A stretch of DNA of 6,627 bases, from contig JALOSD010000094.1 in assembly GCA_025458585.1 (NCBI GenBank), positions 1 to 6,627 on the forward strand, in the 5' to 3' direction. The translations under genes were made by a program, and so were the position numbers. The notes under the pieces were generated by a model. The model made no database searches and had not been told where the DNA came from. It saw only the letters and a list, made by a program, of their open reading frames with translations. Positions 5,034 to 6,627 of the stretch are shown one piece after another. Position 1 is the first letter of the stretch. Each line of letters starts with the position of its first letter. Origin of the DNA: Burkholderiaceae bacterium. GTDB taxonomy: Bacteria; Pseudomonadota; Gammaproteobacteria; Burkholderiales; Burkholderiaceae_C.

Positions 5034-6627
5034 GTGCCCGACACCGCCGCCTACGCGCTTCCCGAATACGCCTACGTCGCGCCGCCCGAGATCACGCGCG
5101 GACCGCAGCCGCGTTACCCGCTCGTGATCGTCGGTGGCGGGCTCGTCGGGCTGACGTTGGCGACCGACCTCGCGTCGCGCGGCGTCGCGTGCGTGCTGCT
5201 CGACGAGGACCACACGGTGGGCGTGCGCGGCGCCTCCAGCCGCGGCATCGTCTACGTGCAGCGCACGCTCGAGGTGATGGCGCGCCTGGGCCTGTACGAA
5301 CGCATCGCCGCCAAGGGCGTCACGTGGTCCAAGGGCGAAGTGCTCGCCGGCCACGAGGTGCTCTACGCCTTCGACTACCAGCCGCAAAGCGTCAGCGCGC
5401 AGCCGCCGTTCGTCAACCTGCAGCAGTTCCACCTGGAGGCCTTGCTCGTCGAACGCCTCGGCGAGCTCGGCCTGACCGACCTGCGCTGGGACAACCGCGT
5501 CACCGACGTCGAGGCGCATGCCGAGCGCGTGACGCTGCACGTCGCGACGCCCGACGGAGCGTACACGCTCGACGCCGACTGGGTCGTCGACGCCGAGGGC
5601 GTGCACAGCCTGATCCGCCAGCAACTGGGGCTGAAGGAACACACCGAGCGCGGCGACGACCGCTGGTGCATCACCGACGTGCGCTTCGGCCACGCCACCA
5701 CGAACGTGCGCCGCACCTGGGTCGAGGCGCCGTTCAACGACGCGCGCGCGGTGTGGCAGCACCTGATGGCCGACGACGTGTGGCGGCTGGACTTCCAGAT
5801 GGCGCCCGACAGCGACCCCGAGGAGGTCGCCCGCCCCGACGTCGCGCGCGAACGCGTGGCCCGCATGCTCGGCCCCGGCGTGCCGTTCGAGCTCGTGTGG
5901 GTGGGCCCGTATTCGTACCGCACGATGCTGATGGAGCGCTTCCGCCACGGCCGGCTGCTGTTCGTCGGCGACGCCGCGCACGCGAAGAGCCCGTTCGGCG
6001 CGCGCGGCGGCAACTCGGGCATCCACGACGCCGACAACCTCGGCTGGAAGCTCGCGCTGCTGCTCGCCGGCCGCGCCGACGAGCGCATCCTCGACACGTA
6101 CCACGTCGAGCGCCACCGCGCGGCCGAGGAGAACATCCGCGTCACGAGCCGCTCGGGGCGCTTCCTGCGGCCGAGGAGCGAGATCGAGTTCCTGTTCCGC
6201 CGCGCCGTGCTCGACCTCGCGCACGAGCACCGCTTCGCACGGCCGATGCTGAACACCGGCCGGCTGTGCGCGCCGCACCACTACGGCGGTCTGCCCACCG
6301 TCGGCGCCGGCGCGCACGACGGCAAGAGCGTACCCAACGTGCGGCTCGAGCGCGAAGGCCGCCCGACGACGCTCGTCGACGTGCTGCGCGAGGCCGACGC
6401 GAACTGCGTCGCCTTCGTGTTCGGCGACGCGGCGCCCGACCCCGGCGGCCTGCCGTTGATGGTGTGGCGCGTGGGCAGCGACGTGGTCGACGTGCACGGC
6501 CACCTCGCGGCACAGGCGGGCGCGGCGCCCGGCGGCGTCGCGCTGATCCGCCCCGACGGCCACCTCGCGGCGACGCTGCCCGACGCCGACGCCGGCGCGC
6601 TGCGGGCCGCCGTGCTTCGAACGCTGG
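5034..6627 (+). CDS. FAD-dependent aromatic hydroxylase (class A flavoprotein monooxygenase), 3' end cut by the window
   Basis: About 531 residues are visible before the window ends, with no stop. The family (PF01494) uses FAD, NAD(P)H and O2 to hydroxylate phenolic rings. LVIVGGGLVGLTLATDLASRG (30-50) is the GxGxxG FAD-binding fold, with acidic DED at 57-59 after the second strand. SRGIVYVQRTLEVMARLGL follows as the usual substrate/FAD segment. VVDAEGVHSLIR (184-195) occupies the DG motif, with Glu188 where Asp is usual. GRLLFVGDAAHAKSPFGARGGNSGIHDADNLGWKL (about 306-340) holds the GD motif (Gly312-Asp313) and the isoalloxazine-contacting loop. The C-terminal part, ending in GGVALIRPDGHLAAT (about 500-514), is the thioredoxin-like domain of phenol-hydroxylase-type members, so few residues should be missing. 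The start is the GTG at 5034; its product begins with the YALPEYAYVAPPE segment that I associate with this subfamily. No Shine-Dalgarno is seen. It diverges from the receptor-FAH unit. A 3-hydroxyphenylacetate or 3-hydroxybenzoate 6-hydroxylase is possible but unproven. Confidence 0.93.
   Translation, partial: MPDTAAYALPEYAYVAPPEITRGPQPRYPLVIVGGGLVGLTLATDLASRGVACVLLDEDHTVGVRGASSRGIVYVQRTLEVMARLGLYERIAAKGVTWSKGEVLAGHEVLYAFDYQPQSVSAQPPFVNLQQFHLEALLVERLGELGLTDLRWDNRVTDVEAHAERVTLHVATPDGAYTLDADWVVDAEGVHSLIRQQLGLKEHTERGDDRWCITDVRFGHATTNVRRTWVEAPFNDARAVWQHLMADDVWRLDFQMAPDSDPEEVARPDVARERVARMLGPGVPFELVWVGPYSYRTMLMERFRHGRLLFVGDAAHAKSPFGARGGNSGIHDADNLGWKLALLLAGRADERILDTYHVERHRAAEENIRVTSRSGRFLRPRSEIEFLFRRAVLDLAHEHRFARPMLNTGRLCAPHHYGGLPTVGAGAHDGKSVPNVRLEREGRPTTLVDVLREADANCVAFVFGDAAPDPGGLPLMVWRVGSDVVDVHGHLAAQAGAAPGGVALIRPDGHLAATLPDADAGALRAAVLRTL

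Noticed and set aside
2982..6563. A minus-strand frame open for about 1,190 codons, running antisense through the flavin hydroxylase and then into the FAH gene
   Set aside because: Only the last 335 codons are the real FAH gene. The rest is antisense to the hydroxylase or out of phase with the receptor, has low-complexity Arg/Ala/Asp/His-rich composition with no recognisable domain, and stays open only because stop codons are rare in DNA this GC-rich.
1..6627. CRISPR arrays, tRNA/rRNA genes, insertion sequences, prophage or defence genes
   Set aside because: No regularly spaced repeats, tRNA-like folds, transposase motifs or terminal repeats with target duplications were seen. Intergenic space is small and accounted for.

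Overview
The window is very GC-rich DNA with dense coding on both strands and strong G/C bias at third codon positions. Together with a Bug/TctC-type periplasmic receptor, FAH-family and FAD-hydroxylase genes of a bacterial aromatic-catabolism type, and an intergenic hairpin element of a style I associate with Burkholderiales, this points to a betaproteobacterium of the order Burkholderiales (Comamonadaceae or the Rubrivivax/Leptothrix group). That placement is inferred from gene content and composition, not from a search.

Layout. (1) Positions 1-1447, all on the minus strand: a rhodanese-domain protein, then 20 bp later a DUF4213/DUF364 protein (putative metal chelation), then the truncated start of an exported patatin-like phospholipase. 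(2) Positions 1448-1599: intergenic DNA with a compact block of nested hairpins that looks like a dispersed repeat and may end the next transcript. (3) Positions 1600-2214, minus: a 2-hydroxychromene-2-carboxylate isomerase/DsbA-like (GST kappa fold) protein, divergent from (4) 2323-2976, plus: a multi-pass membrane protein that resembles the CbiM-related COG3235 group. The 108 bp between them holds three separate inverted repeats. (5) Positions 2982-4954, minus: a tripartite-tricarboxylate-type solute receptor followed, with a one-base stop/start overlap, by a fumarylacetoacetate hydrolase family enzyme. (6) Position 5034 to the end of the window, plus: a class A FAD-dependent aromatic hydroxylase, divergent from the receptor and cut by the window edge.

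How it fits together. Regions 5 and 6 look like one divergently transcribed catabolic locus. The flavin hydroxylase would hydroxylate an aromatic ring, a ring-cleavage dioxygenase (not in the window) would open it, and the FAH-family enzyme would hydrolyse the resulting fumarylacyl product. The receptor would bind the aromatic acid or a related carboxylate outside the cytoplasmic membrane. Homogentisate or gentisate is the likely central intermediate, but the sequence does not settle which. The rhodanese/DUF364 pair and the isomerase/membrane-protein pair have no evident tie to this locus.

I see no RNA genes, CRISPR arrays, insertion sequences or phage genes. The gene content is ordinary for the group. 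The most notable points are the orphan receptor coupled to the FAH gene, a Glu in place of Asp in the flavin enzyme's DG motif, a possible leaderless GTG start, and start-codon-overlapping or leader palindromes in the 2215-2326 divergent region.
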